Below, in pieces: positions 9,293 to 17,953 of a stretch of DNA of 64,000 nucleotides. Origin of the DNA: an uncultured Clostridia bacterium. GTDB taxonomy: Bacteria > Bacillota > Clostridia > Christensenellales > CAG-138. The translations under genes and the position numbers were made by a program. The stretch is from assembly GCA_946411635.1 (NCBI GenBank), contig CAMKES010000004.1, positions 61,948 to 125,947 of the forward strand. Direction: 5' to 3'. A model generated the notes under the pieces. The model was not told the origin of the DNA. It searched no databases and saw nothing but the letters and a program-made list of their open reading frames with translations. Numbering within the stretch: the first letter of the stretch is position 1; every line of letters begins with the position of its first letter.

Positions 9293-9979
9293 TTACGCAA
9301 AGAAGAGCCTGGAAAGCGTCATCGGATCGACATACCTGCCGTCCTTATACACGCGCATGTTGCCGGAAGCGATCTCGTCGATCAGCATGACCTTGCCGTC
9401 CGCGTCGTAGCCGAACTCGAACTTGATGTCGTAAAGGACCATGCCGCGCTTTTCCATCTCGTCCGCCACGATCCGCGTGATCTTCTGCGTCATGACCTTG
9501 ATCTCGTCATACTGTTCTGCGGTCATCACGCCCAGCACCACAAGACCGTCCTTGGTGACGAGCGGATCGCCCTTTGCATCGTTCTTGAACGTGGTCTCCA
9601 CATAGGCGGGCAGGTCTGCGCCTTCTTCAATGTATTCGCCGTAGCGGCGCAGGAAGCTGCCGACCGCCTTGTAGCGGCAGATGACCTCCAGACCTTTGCC
9701 GAAGACCTTGGCGGGCAGGACCTCCATGGTGGTGTTCTTGAGGTCTGCGGAAACGTAGTGCGTGCGGATCCCCGCCGCGTTGATCTTTTCAAAGAAATAG
9801 ATGGACATGCGCAGGTTCACGTCGCCCACGCCCTCGATGGTCAGACCGACGCTGTTCTCGCCGGGATCAAAGACACCGTCCTTGCCGGTGCAGTCGTCCT
9901 TGAATTTCAGCAAATAGTTGCCGTTGGGCAGCGCATAGACGTTCTTGGTCTTGCCGGTATAAACAAGCTTGTTTTCCAT
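9293..9979 (-). CDS. purC: Phosphoribosylaminoimidazole-succinocarboxamide (SAICAR) synthase
   Basis: Joins aspartate to CAIR using ATP. The 228-residue protein begins [17 protein letters not shown], matching the KTKxVY nucleotide loop. It has [19 protein letters not shown] and the C-terminal [17 protein letters not shown], typical of PurC. The open frame continues upstream, but ATG 9979-9977 follows an AAAAGGGG ribosome site and gives the family N-terminus. A 60-nt gap separates it from purF and a 37-nt gap from purE. Confidence 0.95.
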   Translation of the reverse strand: MENKLVYTGKTKNVYALPNGNYLLKFKDDCTGKDGVFDPGENSVGLTIEGVGDVNLRMSIYFFEKINAAGIRTHYVSADLKNTTMEVLPAKVFGKGLEVICRYKAVGSFLRRYGEYIEEGADLPAYVETTFKNDAKGDPLVTKDGLVVLGVMTAEQYDEIKVMTQKITRIVADEMEKRGMVLYDIKFEFGYDADGKVMLIDEIASGNMRVYKDGRYVDPMTLSRLFFA

Positions 9980-10016
9980 AATGATATACCCCTTTTCGAT
10001 AATGCTTTGGTTCAGA

Positions 10017-10508
10017 TTAAGACAGTTCTGTTTCAAGCTGCGCGTCCTGCTCCAGGATCGCGGCCGCGGCCGTCTCGCGCTTTTCCTGCAGCTGGCGGGC
10101 AAGCTCCGGATCTCCGACGGACAGGATCTCTGCCGCAAGCAGCGCGGCGTTCGCGCCGCCGTTGACCGCTACGGTCGCCACGGGGATGCCGGAGGGCATC
10201 TGCACGGTGGACAGCAGCGCGTCCATTCCGTCGAATACGGGACCCTTGCAGGGAACGCCGATGACCGGCAGCGTCGTGTTCGCGGCGATCGCGCCCGCAA
10301 GATGCGCCGCCATGCCGGCAAACGCGATCACGCAGGCAAAGCCGTTCTCCCGCGCGGCGCGGGCAAACTCCGCCGCTTCGACGGGCGTCCGGTGTGCGGA
10401 GAAGATATGCGCCTCATAGGGGATATTCAGCTCGTTGAGCACGTCGACCGCTTTCTGCACCACGGGAAGATCGCTCTTGCTTCCCATGACGATTCCGATT
10501 TTTTGCAT
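10017..10508 (-). CDS. purE: N5-carboxyaminoimidazole ribonucleotide mutase
   Basis: Converts N5-CAIR to CAIR. The 163-residue protein has [13 protein letters not shown], the catalytic His loop [22 protein letters not shown] and the closing [14 protein letters not shown], placing it with class I bacterial PurE. No purK (N5-CAIR synthetase) or purB is present in this window, so either they map elsewhere or the step uses CO2 directly. It is the first purine gene after the pyrimidine block, 20 nt downstream of pyrI. Confidence 0.94.
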   Translation of the reverse strand: MQKIGIVMGSKSDLPVVQKAVDVLNELNIPYEAHIFSAHRTPVEAAEFARAARENGFACVIAFAGMAAHLAGAIAANTTLPVIGVPCKGPVFDGMDALLSTVQMPSGIPVATVAVNGGANAALLAAEILSVGDPELARQLQEKRETAAAAILEQDAQLETELS

Positions 10509-10528
10509 TGTTTCCGGTTCCTTTCCCG

Positions 10529-10948
10529 TCAGATGCCCGCCTTGGTTTCGCAGTAGATGCAGCGATAGACCTTGTTCTCGCGGTCCGTCAGCCGGAAGAT
10601 GTGCTTGAGCTCCTGCTCGGTGGACGTGATGCAGCGCGGGTTCTTGCAGACCAGAACGTCGGTCAGCGTTTCGGGAAGCTCCATCTGCCGCTTTTCCACC
10701 AGCGCGCCGTTGCGGATGATGTTGACGGTCGCGCCGGGATCCACATACGCGATGACGTCCAGATTCACGGGGATGTCGGCGTCGATCTTGATGATGTCCT
10801 TTTTGCCCATCTTGCGGCTCACCACGTTGCGGATGATCGCTACGGACAGGTCGGTTTCGTCGAGCTTGAGCAGGTGATAGAGCTTCATGCCCTGCCCTGC
10901 GGTGATGTGGTCGATGACCACGCCGTTCTGGATGGAATCGATGTTCAT
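10529..10948 (-). CDS. pyrI: Aspartate carbamoyltransferase regulatory subunit
   Basis: Regulatory chain of ATCase. The 139-residue protein has the nucleotide-effector domain ([34 protein letters not shown]) and a C-terminal zinc site with four cysteines in a C-x5-C (VCKNPRCI) and C-x2-C (CIYC) arrangement. The start at ATG 10948-10946 overlaps the pyrB stop as ATGA, so the two chains are translationally coupled. An extended open frame upstream is inside pyrB and is not the true N-terminus. Its presence means pyrimidine flux is probably controlled allosterically. Confidence 0.95.
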   Translation of the reverse strand: MNIDSIQNGVVIDHITAGQGMKLYHLLKLDETDLSVAIIRNVVSRKMGKKDIIKIDADIPVNLDVIAYVDPGATVNIIRNGALVEKRQMELPETLTDVLVCKNPRCITSTEQELKHIFRLTDRENKVYRCIYCETKAGI

Positions 10949-11871
10949 ATTGTACCTGCCTCCTTCAGAAGTTTCAGAATCAGAGCCATTCTCATGTATT
11001 TGCCGTTGAGTACCTGCTTGAAATAGCACGCTCTCGGATCATCGTCGATGGCGACGCTGATCTCGTTGACGCGGGGCAGGGGATGGAGAATGGCGAGGTC
11101 GGGCTTGGCGTTTTTCAGCTTGTCCGGGGTGAGGATGTAGCTGTCCTTCAGACGGAGATAATCCTCCTCGTTGAAGAAACGCTCGCGCTGTACTCTGGTC
11201 ATGTAGAGGATGTCCAGCTCCGGCATGGCGGCTTCCAGATCGGTGGTCTGAGTATAGGGGATGCCGAACTTTTTCAGACTGCCCTTCTTCACATAGCTGG
11301 GCACCTTCAGCTCTTCGGGGGAGATGAGCACGAAACGGTTGCCGTTGTAGCGGGACATGGCGTTGATCAGGGAATGCACCGTGCGCCCGAACTTCAAATC
11401 GCCGCAAAGACCGATGGTCAGCCCTTCGAAGCGGCGCTTTTCACGCCAGATCGTGAGAAGGTCCGCCAGCGTCTGCGTGGGATGGCAGTGTCCGCCGTCG
11501 CCTGCATTGATTACGGGGATCGTGGCGTTGGTCGCCGCCACGTATGCCGCGCCCTCCTTGGGGTGGCGCATGGCGATGATGTCCGCATAGCAGGAGACGG
11601 TCTTTGCAGTGTCCGCCACGCTCTCGCCCTTGGCTGCCGAGGACGACATGGCGCTGGACACGGAGATCACGTGTCCGCCCAGCTCGTACATCGCCGCTTC
11701 GAAGCTCATGCGGGTGCGGGTCGACGGCTCAAAAAAGAGGGTCGCCAGCTTCTTGCGGTCGCATGCGTGCGCATACTTGTCGGGGTCGGCGATGATGTCC
11801 TCCGCCGTTGCGATGAGCTCCTCCAGTTCCTGAGTGCTCAGATCCAGAATGTCGATGATGCTTCGTTTCAT
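10945..11871 (-). CDS. pyrB: Aspartate carbamoyltransferase catalytic subunit
   Basis: Makes carbamoyl-aspartate from carbamoyl phosphate and aspartate. The 308-residue protein has the carbamoyl-phosphate loop [16 protein letters not shown] and MRHPKEGA. It also has [15 protein letters not shown] and the late [10 protein letters not shown] motif. Overlaps with pyrE (11868-11871) and pyrI (10945-10948) are both ATGA-type 4-nt overlaps. Carbamoyl phosphate synthetase genes (carA/carB) are not in the window. Confidence 0.97.
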   Translation of the reverse strand: MKRSIIDILDLSTQELEELIATAEDIIADPDKYAHACDRKKLATLFFEPSTRTRMSFEAAMYELGGHVISVSSAMSSSAAKGESVADTAKTVSCYADIIAMRHPKEGAAYVAATNATIPVINAGDGGHCHPTQTLADLLTIWREKRRFEGLTIGLCGDLKFGRTVHSLINAMSRYNGNRFVLISPEELKVPSYVKKGSLKKFGIPYTQTTDLEAAMPELDILYMTRVQRERFFNEEDYLRLKDSYILTPDKLKNAKPDLAILHPLPRVNEISVAIDDDPRACYFKQVLNGKYMRMALILKLLKEAGTI

Positions 11872-12512
11872 TTGATACCTCCGATCCAGCTTTCATCCGA
11901 TGGGTTATCGCGGAAGGCGATCAGCCGTTCCACGTCTTCTGCCTTGATATAGTGTTCTTCGGCGGCGACCGCGACGATGCGGTCGAAGTCCGTCAGGGAA
12001 TGGTTTTCGACCTGCGCTTCAGAAAGCCGGTCCAAGCCTTTTTTCATGCCGTAGGTGAAGATGGATACGACGCCGAGGACCTCTGCGCCTGCGTCGCGCA
12101 GCGCTTCGACGACCTCGATGACGGATCCGCCGGTGGAGATCAGATCCTCCACCACGACGACCTTCTGTCCGGGTTCCAGCCGTCCCTCGATGCGGTTCTG
12201 ACGGCCGTGATCCTTGTTCCCGCCGCGGACGTAGCCCATCGGCAGACCCAAAAGGTGTCCGACGATGGCGGCGTGCGCGATGCCCGCAGTGGACGTTCCC
12301 ATCAAAACTTCGACCTCCGGATAGTACGTCCGGACAAGCTCGCAGAGCCCGTTTTCCACGTCGTTGCGGACTGCGGGCGCCGTGAGCGTCAGGCGGTTGT
12401 CGCAGTAGATGGGGCTCTTGATCCCGCTCGCCCAAAGGAAGGGCTGCTCCGGGCGGAAGAAGACCGCGCGGATGGACAGCAGGTCCTTTGCGATCAGTGT
12501 TGACAATTCCAT
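11868..12512 (-). CDS. pyrE: Orotate phosphoribosyltransferase
   Basis: Attaches the PRPP-derived phosphoribosyl group to orotate. The 214-residue protein carries [14 protein letters not shown] (orotate-binding loop), [11 protein letters not shown] and the PRPP motif [13 protein letters not shown]. The length is standard. It overlaps pyrB by 4 nt and lies 17 nt after pyrF. Confidence 0.96.
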   Translation of the reverse strand: MELSTLIAKDLLSIRAVFFRPEQPFLWASGIKSPIYCDNRLTLTAPAVRNDVENGLCELVRTYYPEVEVLMGTSTAGIAHAAIVGHLLGLPMGYVRGGNKDHGRQNRIEGRLEPGQKVVVVEDLISTGGSVIEVVEALRDAGAEVLGVVSIFTYGMKKGLDRLSEAQVENHSLTDFDRIVAVAAEEHYIKAEDVERLIAFRDNPSDESWIGGIK

Positions 12513-12529
12513 GCCTTTCGTTTCCTTTC

Positions 12530-13228
12530 TTAATCTGTAAACTCCGCGCAGCAGCGCGCATATGCTGCCGCCGGATCGGCTGCGGCGGTGATCGGACGGC
12601 CTACGACAATGTAGTCCGCGCCTTCGATCTTTGCCTGCGCGGGCGTCATGATCCGCTTCTGATCCCCCTTCTCCCCGTCGGCGAACCGAATGCCCGGGGT
12701 GACGGTCAGAAAACCGGAGCCGCAGCGGCGGTGGACTTTTCCGGCTTCCAGCGGCGAGCAGACTACACCGTCCAAGCCCGCGTTTTTTGCATTCTCGGCG
12801 TAAGCAAGAACCACCTCGTCCATCGGGCGGTCGATCAGAAGCTCGTGTTCCAAAGCGTTCTGATCGGTCGAGGTAAGCTGCGTAACGGCGATCAAAAGCG
12901 GTCGGGTGCCGTCGGCTCGCGTCAACCCCTCCAGCGCGGCGCGCATCATCTCTGCCGTTCCCGCGGCGTGGAGATTCACGATATCCGCGTCAAGTCCGGA
13001 CAGTACCGCCATCGCTTTTTTGACGGTGTTCGGAATATCATGCAGCTTCAGGTCCAGAAAAATCCTGTGACCCCGCGCCTTGATCTCGCGCACGACGGAC
13101 GGACCTTCGGCATAGAAGAGTTCCATGCCGATCTTCACAAAGGGCTTCCGTTCGGGAAAACGGTCCAGAAAGGTCAGAGTTTGCGCCGCGGTCGGAAAAT
13201 CGCAGGCGATGATGACGTCTTTTCCCAT
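12530..13228 (-). CDS. pyrF: Orotidine 5'-phosphate decarboxylase
   Basis: Forms UMP by decarboxylating OMP. The 232-residue TIM-barrel protein shows the catalytic DLKLHDIPNTV motif (Asp-x-Lys-x-x-Asp) near residue 58 and the phosphate-binding TPGIRFADG and IVVGRPIT segments at the C-terminus. The longer bacterial class I form fits. The start is 1 nt after the pyrD stop region on the same strand. Confidence 0.96.
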   Translation of the reverse strand: MGKDVIIACDFPTAAQTLTFLDRFPERKPFVKIGMELFYAEGPSVVREIKARGHRIFLDLKLHDIPNTVKKAMAVLSGLDADIVNLHAAGTAEMMRAALEGLTRADGTRPLLIAVTQLTSTDQNALEHELLIDRPMDEVVLAYAENAKNAGLDGVVCSPLEAGKVHRRCGSGFLTVTPGIRFADGEKGDQKRIMTPAQAKIEGADYIVVGRPITAAADPAAAYARCCAEFTD

Positions 13229-13229
13229 G

Positions 13230-14135
13230 TTATGCTCCTCTCAGTTCACGAAGATTGCGAATGCCGTACCGGTCCATTGCTTCCGGTAAAGCCTCGATGA
13301 TCTTTTTGCATGCCAGCGGATCGACCAGGTTCGCTGCGCCCACCTCAACGGCGGCGGCGCCTGCCGTCAGCATTTCCAGCACGTCCTCGGCGCAGGAGAT
13401 CCCGCCCATGCCGACGACGGGGATCTTCACGGCGTGCGCGACCTGCCATACCATGCGCAGGGCGACCGGAAAGACCGCGGGACCCGAAAGCCCGCCGGTC
13501 ACGTTGGCAAGAACGGGCTTGCGGGTTTTAAGGTCGATCCGCATGCCCAGAAGGGTATTGATCAGGCTGATCCCGTCCGCGCCCGCCTGCTCGCAGGCTT
13601 TCGCGATCGTCACGATATCCGTCACGTTCGGCGTCAGCTTGATGATAACGGGCTTTGTCGTCACCGCCTTGACCGCGCGCACCACACTCGCCGCCTGCTC
13701 GGGATCGGTGCCGAAGCTCATGCCGCCGCCGTGCACATTGGGACAGGAGATGTTGACCTCCAACCAGCCCACCTGCGGCTGCGCGTCCAGCTTTGCGCTG
13801 ACCTCCGCGTATTCCGCAACGGAGAATCCGCTGACGTTTGCCATGACCGGCTTATGAAAAACCGTTTTCAGCTTCATTAGTTCCGTGTCGATGACCCGGT
13901 CCACGCCGGGGTTCTGCAAGCCCACGGCGTTCAGCATGCCCGCAGGACAGTCCGCGATCCGCGGCGTCGGATTGCCGAAGCGCGGTTCCCGTGTGGTTCC
14001 CTTAAAGGAGAACGTGCCTAAAATATTGATATCGTACAGCTCCGCAAACTCCCAGCCGTACCCGAAGGTTCCGGACGCCGGAATGACGGGGTTGTCCAGC
14101 TCGATGCCGCAGAGATCGACGCTCAGTCTTCCCAT
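13230..14135 (-). CDS. pyrD: Dihydroorotate dehydrogenase B, catalytic subunit
   Basis: Oxidises dihydroorotate to orotate with FMN. The 301-residue protein is of class 1B. It has NPVIPASGTFGYG, GLQNPGVD, the NISCPNVHGGG active-site segment (catalytic Cys) and VVGMGGISCAEDVLEML in the FMN-phosphate region. Class 1B enzymes need PyrK as electron carrier, and pyrK overlaps it by 13 nt (14123-14135). Confidence 0.97.
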   Translation of the reverse strand: MGRLSVDLCGIELDNPVIPASGTFGYGWEFAELYDINILGTFSFKGTTREPRFGNPTPRIADCPAGMLNAVGLQNPGVDRVIDTELMKLKTVFHKPVMANVSGFSVAEYAEVSAKLDAQPQVGWLEVNISCPNVHGGGMSFGTDPEQAASVVRAVKAVTTKPVIIKLTPNVTDIVTIAKACEQAGADGISLINTLLGMRIDLKTRKPVLANVTGGLSGPAVFPVALRMVWQVAHAVKIPVVGMGGISCAEDVLEMLTAGAAAVEVGAANLVDPLACKKIIEALPEAMDRYGIRNLRELRGA

Positions 14136-14857
14136 AGGATCTCCTCCTTCTCAAGCACGGGTCCCTCTTTGCAGATGCGCTTATACCCGGCGATCGTTTT
14201 GCACGAGCAGCCCATACAGGCGCCGAAACCGCAGCCCATGCGCTTTTCAAAGCTGAACGAGCCGCCGGTCGTGATCTTGCGATACACCGCGCGCAGCATC
14301 GGCTCCGGTCCGCAGGTATAGACGTGGGTATAGTTTTCCGGCAGCGCGTCGGTGACGAAGCCTTTGATTCCGAATGAGCCGTCTGCGGTGGTCACGGCGA
14401 GGTTGCAGCCGAGATCGCGGAAGCGATCCGCATAGAAGATCTCCGCGGCGGTATTGAAGCCCAGTACCGCAAAGACGGTCTTTCCTTCCGCACGCAGACG
14501 CTTTGCCAGCAGGTACAGCGGCGGTACGCCGACGCCTCCGCCGATCAGAAGCGGCATGTCTCCGGAAAGCGCCGTCTCGTAGCCGTTGCCGAGACCTGTC
14601 AGCACCGGGATCTCCTGTCCCGGCGTCATGCCGCGCAGAAGCGCCGTGCCGCGACCGACGACCTTGTAGATCAGCGTCAGCGTGTCTCCGTCGAGATCGC
14701 AGACCGAAAGGGGACGGCGCAAGAAAAGCCCCTCCAGCTTCAGATTCACAAACTGTCCCGGTCGGGTGATCGCCGAAGTGTCGCCCGTGAGCCGGATCTC
14801 ATATACATTGTCCGTCAGCCGCTTCTGTGCCGCGATGGTAAAAATCACATCCTTCAT
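14123..14857 (-). CDS. pyrK: Dihydroorotate dehydrogenase B, electron transfer subunit
   Basis: FAD and [2Fe-2S] subunit that passes electrons from PyrD to NAD+. The 244-residue protein has the FAD loop FLRRPLSVCDLDG. It also has GGGVGVPPLYLLAKRL (NAD domain) and a C-terminal cysteine cluster in MGCGFGACMGCSCK followed by RICKEGPV. The start at ATG 14857-14855 overlaps the pyrC stop as ATGA. The pair with pyrD makes the heterotetrameric NAD-linked enzyme. Confidence 0.95.
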   Translation of the reverse strand: MKDVIFTIAAQKRLTDNVYEIRLTGDTSAITRPGQFVNLKLEGLFLRRPLSVCDLDGDTLTLIYKVVGRGTALLRGMTPGQEIPVLTGLGNGYETALSGDMPLLIGGGVGVPPLYLLAKRLRAEGKTVFAVLGFNTAAEIFYADRFRDLGCNLAVTTADGSFGIKGFVTDALPENYTHVYTCGPEPMLRAVYRKITTGGSFSFEKRMGCGFGACMGCSCKTIAGYKRICKEGPVLEKEEILWED

Positions 14858-16068
14858 TTCTTGCCGTCCTCCGCCGTGTAAACCGGCTTGCCGCCGCAAA
14901 CGGTGACGAGACACCTGCCGCGCACCGTCATGCCCGCGAACGGCGTCGCGCGGCCCTTCGTCTGAAACGTGTCCGGATCAATCGTGTATTCCGCGTCCGG
15001 ATCCCAGACCGCGTAATCATTTTCCGCAAGCGGGATCCCGAAGCGCTCTCTCGGACGGTATACGAGCAGATCGACAAGCTTTTCGAGGGGCAGTACGCCC
15101 GGAACGACCAGCCTGGTATAGAGCACCGGAAACGCGGTTTCCAACCCGACGATCCCGAACGCGCTGCCGCGCAGTCCCTTTGCCTTTTCCTCGGCGCTGT
15201 GCGGCGCGTGGTCGGTGGCGATCATGTCGATCGTGCCGTCTAAAAGTCCCTCGATCAGCGCTTCGCGGTCTTTCGGACTCCGCAGCGGCGGATTCATCTT
15301 GAAGCGTCCGTCTTCTTTGAGATCGGTTTCGTCCAGCACCAGATAGTGCGGCGCGGTTTCACAGCTTACGTCCAATCCCTCCCGCTTCGCCTGCCGAATC
15401 AGCGCCACGCTCTCCTTTGTCGAGATATGGCAGACGTGATAGGCGCAGCCGGTCTCACGGACCAGATTGAGGTCCCGGCGGATCTGCCCCCATTCGCTTT
15501 CAGAGCAGATGCCCAAATGACCGTGCGCCGAAGCGTACGCGCCGTCGTGAATATAGCCGCCGTGCAAAAGCCGGTTGTCCTCGCAATGCGCGGCGATCAA
15601 TTTATGAAGCCGCTTTGCCTCCCGCATCGCCTCGCGCATCAGATCGTCGTTCTGTACGCCTCTTCCATCGTCGGAAAAGGCGATCACGCGCGGCGCCAAA
15701 TCCTCAAGATCGGCAAGCTGTTCGCCCCGTTCGCCCACGCTGATCGCACCGTAGGGGTAAACGCGAACGCGCGCCTGTTCGGCAATCAGCTCTTCCTGAA
15801 TCGCCAGATGCGCAATATTGTCCGGCACGGGGTTCAGATTCGGCATGGCGCACACGGCGGTATACCCGCCTCTTGCAGCCGCTGCAGTGCCGCTTGCAAT
15901 CGTTTCTTTATAAGAAAAACCCGGCTCGCGAAGATGTACGTGTACATCGCAGAAGCCGGGTAGTATGATCGTGCTGTGATCGGAAGGGGGCACCAAGCCC
16001 GCTTCCACAAGAGGGACGTGTCCCTTGGCGTTTCGGAGAAATGCGTTGATAAAACGGTTCTCTGCCAT
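14854..16068 (-). CDS. pyrC: Dihydroorotase, class I
   Basis: Cyclises carbamoyl-aspartate to dihydroorotate. The 404-residue amidohydrolase has DVHVHLREPGFSYKETI (metal His-x-His), later zinc-ligand segments around AAHCEDN and YHVCHIST, and the terminal Asp motif MIATDHAPHS. ATG 16068-16066 has a GGGAGG ribosome site 6 nt upstream; a start 14 codons further upstream lacks one. It is the promoter-proximal gene of the 16-gene pyr-pur unit. Confidence 0.95.
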   Translation of the reverse strand: MAENRFINAFLRNAKGHVPLVEAGLVPPSDHSTIILPGFCDVHVHLREPGFSYKETIASGTAAAARGGYTAVCAMPNLNPVPDNIAHLAIQEELIAEQARVRVYPYGAISVGERGEQLADLEDLAPRVIAFSDDGRGVQNDDLMREAMREAKRLHKLIAAHCEDNRLLHGGYIHDGAYASAHGHLGICSESEWGQIRRDLNLVRETGCAYHVCHISTKESVALIRQAKREGLDVSCETAPHYLVLDETDLKEDGRFKMNPPLRSPKDREALIEGLLDGTIDMIATDHAPHSAEEKAKGLRGSAFGIVGLETAFPVLYTRLVVPGVLPLEKLVDLLVYRPRERFGIPLAENDYAVWDPDAEYTIDPDTFQTKGRATPFAGMTVRGRCLVTVCGGKPVYTAEDGKK

Positions 16069-16117
16069 GGTTTGTCCTCCCGTGTCCGTAGGGGTTCGCT
16101 TTCCAATCAACGTTGCT

Positions 16118-16147
16118 ACTCTACCATAAGCGGATATGTCCTGTCAA
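16118..16147 (-). promoter_or_regulatory. Predicted sigma-A promoter of the pyr-pur unit
   Basis: On the minus strand TTGACA (16147-16142) is followed by an 18-nt spacer and TAGAGT (16123-16118). The start point would be near 16111, about 43 nt before the pyrC ATG. This leader is too short for a PyrR attenuator or a purine riboswitch, and I saw no hairpin plus U-run in it. It is the only convincing promoter I could see for the whole 16-kb block; internal promoters cannot be excluded. Confidence 0.6.
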
Positions 16148-16260
16148 CCCCGAAATACGTTATATAAAATCGCGGTTTGCGCCTTTTCTATCGCGGTATC
16201 AGCTTTTCACCGGATCGAAGCAGCGGCCCTTTGCGCTCGGTCAAATTGCGGGAAAACACC

Positions 16261-16289
16261 TTGCTTTTTCCGGCAGAATAGGCTATGAT
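16261..16289 (+). promoter_or_regulatory. Predicted promoter of the fchA-like gene
   Basis: TTGCTT (16261-16266), a 17-nt spacer, then TATGAT (16284-16289); a second possible -10, TATAAT, lies at 16296-16301. The promoter is divergent from the pyr-pur promoter, about 115 nt away. Confidence 0.5.
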
Positions 16290-16343
16290 CGGGTGTATAA
16301 TGAATGTATACGCAGTATTCTTTTGACACAAGGAGAAACAATT

Positions 16344-16970
16344 ATGGTGCTTTCCGATTTGACTCTGCGTTCCTTCTTTGAGCTCCTCGGTTCCGATGCG
16401 GCAGCTCCCGGCGGCGGCTCCGCCGCAGCCATGGCGGGCTCTCTGGGCTCCGCGCTTGCCGAGATGGTCGGCAATCTGTCCGTCGACCGTCCGCAGTATG
16501 CCGCTTTCTCGGAGGAGATCCGTGTCTGCAAGGAACGGTGCGGCGCGCTGCGCGCAGCGTTCCTCGACGCGATGGAGCGCGACGCCGACGCTTTCCACCG
16601 GTTCACGGCGGCGCTCAATCTGCCCAAGGGGACGGCGGAGGAAAAAACCGCCCGTACCGCCGCGATCCAGAACGCGCTGATCCTTTGCATCGAATCGCCG
16701 CTGCACACGATGGAGCTTTCTCTCGATGCGGCGAAGATGATCGAGCGCATGCCGGGAAAGACCAACGTCAACGCCGTCAGCGACCTCGGCGTCGCGGTCA
16801 TGATGCTGGAATCGACCGTCCGCAGCGCCTGGCTGAACGTGCTGATCAACCTCGGCTATCTCAAGGACAGCGACAGAGCCTCGCTCTACCGCTACAGAGG
16901 CGAACAGCTGCTCAACGATACGCTTGCCTGCACCGGCGCAGTTTACGAGCAGGTGCTCGGCATGCTTTGA
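16344..16970 (+). CDS. Formiminotransferase-cyclodeaminase family / methenyl-THF cyclohydrolase-like protein
   Basis: The 208-residue helical protein belongs to the FTCD_C family, with the signature GSDAAAPGGGSAAAMAGSLG near residue 15. Stand-alone members in clostridia include FchA, methenyl-THF cyclohydrolase, and others are formimino-THF cyclodeaminases. ATG 16344-16346 follows AAGGAGA with good spacing; the frame is open further upstream without a ribosome site. I favour the cyclohydrolase role because the neighbouring FolD (17954-18799) lacks the residues needed for that reaction, and no hut or purine-fermentation genes are near. The assignment is inference. Confidence 0.78.
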   Translation: MVLSDLTLRSFFELLGSDAAAPGGGSAAAMAGSLGSALAEMVGNLSVDRPQYAAFSEEIRVCKERCGALRAAFLDAMERDADAFHRFTAALNLPKGTAEEKTARTAAIQNALILCIESPLHTMELSLDAAKMIERMPGKTNVNAVSDLGVAVMMLESTVRSAWLNVLINLGYLKDSDRASLYRYRGEQLLNDTLACTGAVYEQVLGML

Positions 16971-16982
16971 TCCGCGCGTCGA

Positions 16983-17167
16983 ACGTTTCCGGAAGTCGAC
17001 CGCACGGCAAGGGAGCAGATCGAAGCCATGGTTTCCAAAATGGCGCCGCTTGAGGGCGTCACCGCGCGTTTGAAAGCCGAGAATCAACCGGAAGGCTTAT
17101 CCGCATGAACAACCTCCGCGCCCGTGCGGAAGAGCTTGTCCTCCCTAAGATCGTCTACGGCGAATAA
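16983..17167 (+). pseudogene. Decayed C-terminus of a TnpV-type transposon protein
   Basis: Frame one reads FPEVDRTAREQIEAM..., LEGVTARLKAENQ and then stops at 17106-17108. Continuing in another frame from 17105 it reads MNNLRARAEELVLPKIVYGE and stops at 17165-17167. Joined, this is the usual ending of TnpV proteins (…EGVTEQLKAENQ…MNNIRARAEEIV…) found in clostridial conjugative and mobilisable elements. The N-terminal part is missing and a frameshift separates the halves, so it is a remnant. Confidence 0.7.
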
Positions 17168-17185
17168 CCACAGCACGCAACACCC

Positions 17186-17215
17186 AAGCCCGAAGCGCGC
17201 GCGCTTCGGGCTTTT
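17186..17215 (+). terminator. Rho-independent terminator
   Basis: AAGCCCGAAGCGC pairs with GCGCTTCGGGCTT and is followed by TTTT. It follows the TnpV remnant and would also end fchA transcription. Confidence 0.7.
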
Positions 17216-17278
17216 GCAATCGGGTTGGATGTCGGGAGAAGGCGTTCAATCAGTACAGCTCCGGGTCGTCCCAGTTGA

Positions 17279-17818
17279 GCGTGGGCGTGGCGTTCACGAA
17301 ACTGCGGCGCGCCGACGGTGCGCGAGGAGGTGCTCGTCAAAGCGGTAACGGATTACCTAAAAGAGCTGCTGTCCGACGCAATGCAGCTCAAGATCGCGCA
17401 TTTTCTGCGCTCCTACCGGAATCACCGGAAGGATTGCAGGGCGACCTACACCGCGGTGGTGAAAAAGCAGATCGCGGCAAAGCAGACCGAATACGACAAT
17501 CTGATGAAAAATCTGTCCGCCGCGACGTTCGCGCCGGAGATCATACAGGATCTGAACAACCGGTTGAAAACGCTCAGGGCGGAGATCGAAGCTTTGGAGA
17601 CCGCCGAGCCGCCGGAGGAGTATTCGACCAACACGATTCTCGAATGGCTGAAGGCGATCAAGGCCGCGCCGGACCGTCGAGCGGTGCATCTGCTCGTCGA
17701 CCGGATCGAGGTCAGCTCGGACAAAGAAAAAACAGACGTCAACGTGATTTCCACATTGACGTCCGTTGGAGAATTGGTAGCGGCGATCCGATTCGAACGG
17801 ATGACAGGTCGGGTATGA
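17279..17818 (+). pseudogene. C-terminal fragment of a large serine recombinase
   Basis: The frame opens after a stop at 17276-17278. It reads a zinc-ribbon end (RNCGAPTVREEVLVKAV) and then a long coiled-coil (VVKKQIAAKQTEYDNLMKNL, LNNRLKTLRAEIEALE). It ends with LEWLKAIKAAPDRRAVHLLVDRIEV, the typical C-terminus of large serine recombinases of clostridial elements. The catalytic N-terminal resolvase domain is absent. The last ~15 codons are read through the antisense of the tRNA-Met gene, so the original C-terminus was replaced when the element collapsed onto the tRNA. Same orientation as the TnpV remnant. Confidence 0.72.
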
Positions 17819-17851
17819 ACCGACTACTCTGGCCAACTGAGTTACACCGCC
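17775..17851 (-). tRNA. tRNA with CAT anticodon (tRNA-Met, or tRNA-Ile2 if lysidinylated)
   Basis: Read on the minus strand it folds as a cloverleaf. The acceptor is GGCGGTG/CGCCGCT with wobbles at the first and sixth pairs, and the D stem is ACTC/GAGT. The anticodon stem is GTCGG/CCGAC with loop TTCATAC, and the T stem is ATCCG/CGGAT with loop TTCGAAT. The discriminator is A and the CCA end is encoded. The anticodon is CAT. The first acceptor pair is G-U rather than the mismatch of an initiator, so an elongator or Ile2 role is likely. A consensus promoter lies directly upstream. Confidence 0.9.
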
Positions 17852-17862
17852 ATAGCATGGTT

Positions 17863-17891
17863 ATTATAACGGAAGGTTTTCACGGTGTCAA
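17863..17891 (-). promoter_or_regulatory. Consensus promoter of the tRNA gene
   Basis: Minus strand: TTGACA (17891-17886), a 17-nt spacer, TATAAT (17868-17863). Both hexamers match the sigma-A consensus perfectly, as expected for a strongly expressed tRNA gene. Confidence 0.85.
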
Positions 17892-17910
17892 GGACTTTTT
17901 TCATATAAAA

Positions 17911-17945
17911 ATAAAGAAAAACCGCTCCCGAAAGGGAGCGGTTTT
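17911..17945 (-). terminator. Terminator of glyA-folD
   Basis: Minus strand: ACCGCTCCC-TTTC-GGGAGCGGT followed by TTTTCTTTATTTTTA. It lies 9 nt after the folD stop. Confidence 0.85.
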
Positions 17946-17953
17946 GGGTCCGT

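Noticed and set aside
16069..16117. Riboswitch or PyrR attenuator in the pyr-pur leader
   Set aside because: The predicted leader is only about 43 nt, with no aptamer-like pairing or terminator hairpin.
17279..17818. Functional recombinase gene
   Set aside because: The catalytic resolvase domain is missing and the 3' end is read through an antisense tRNA.
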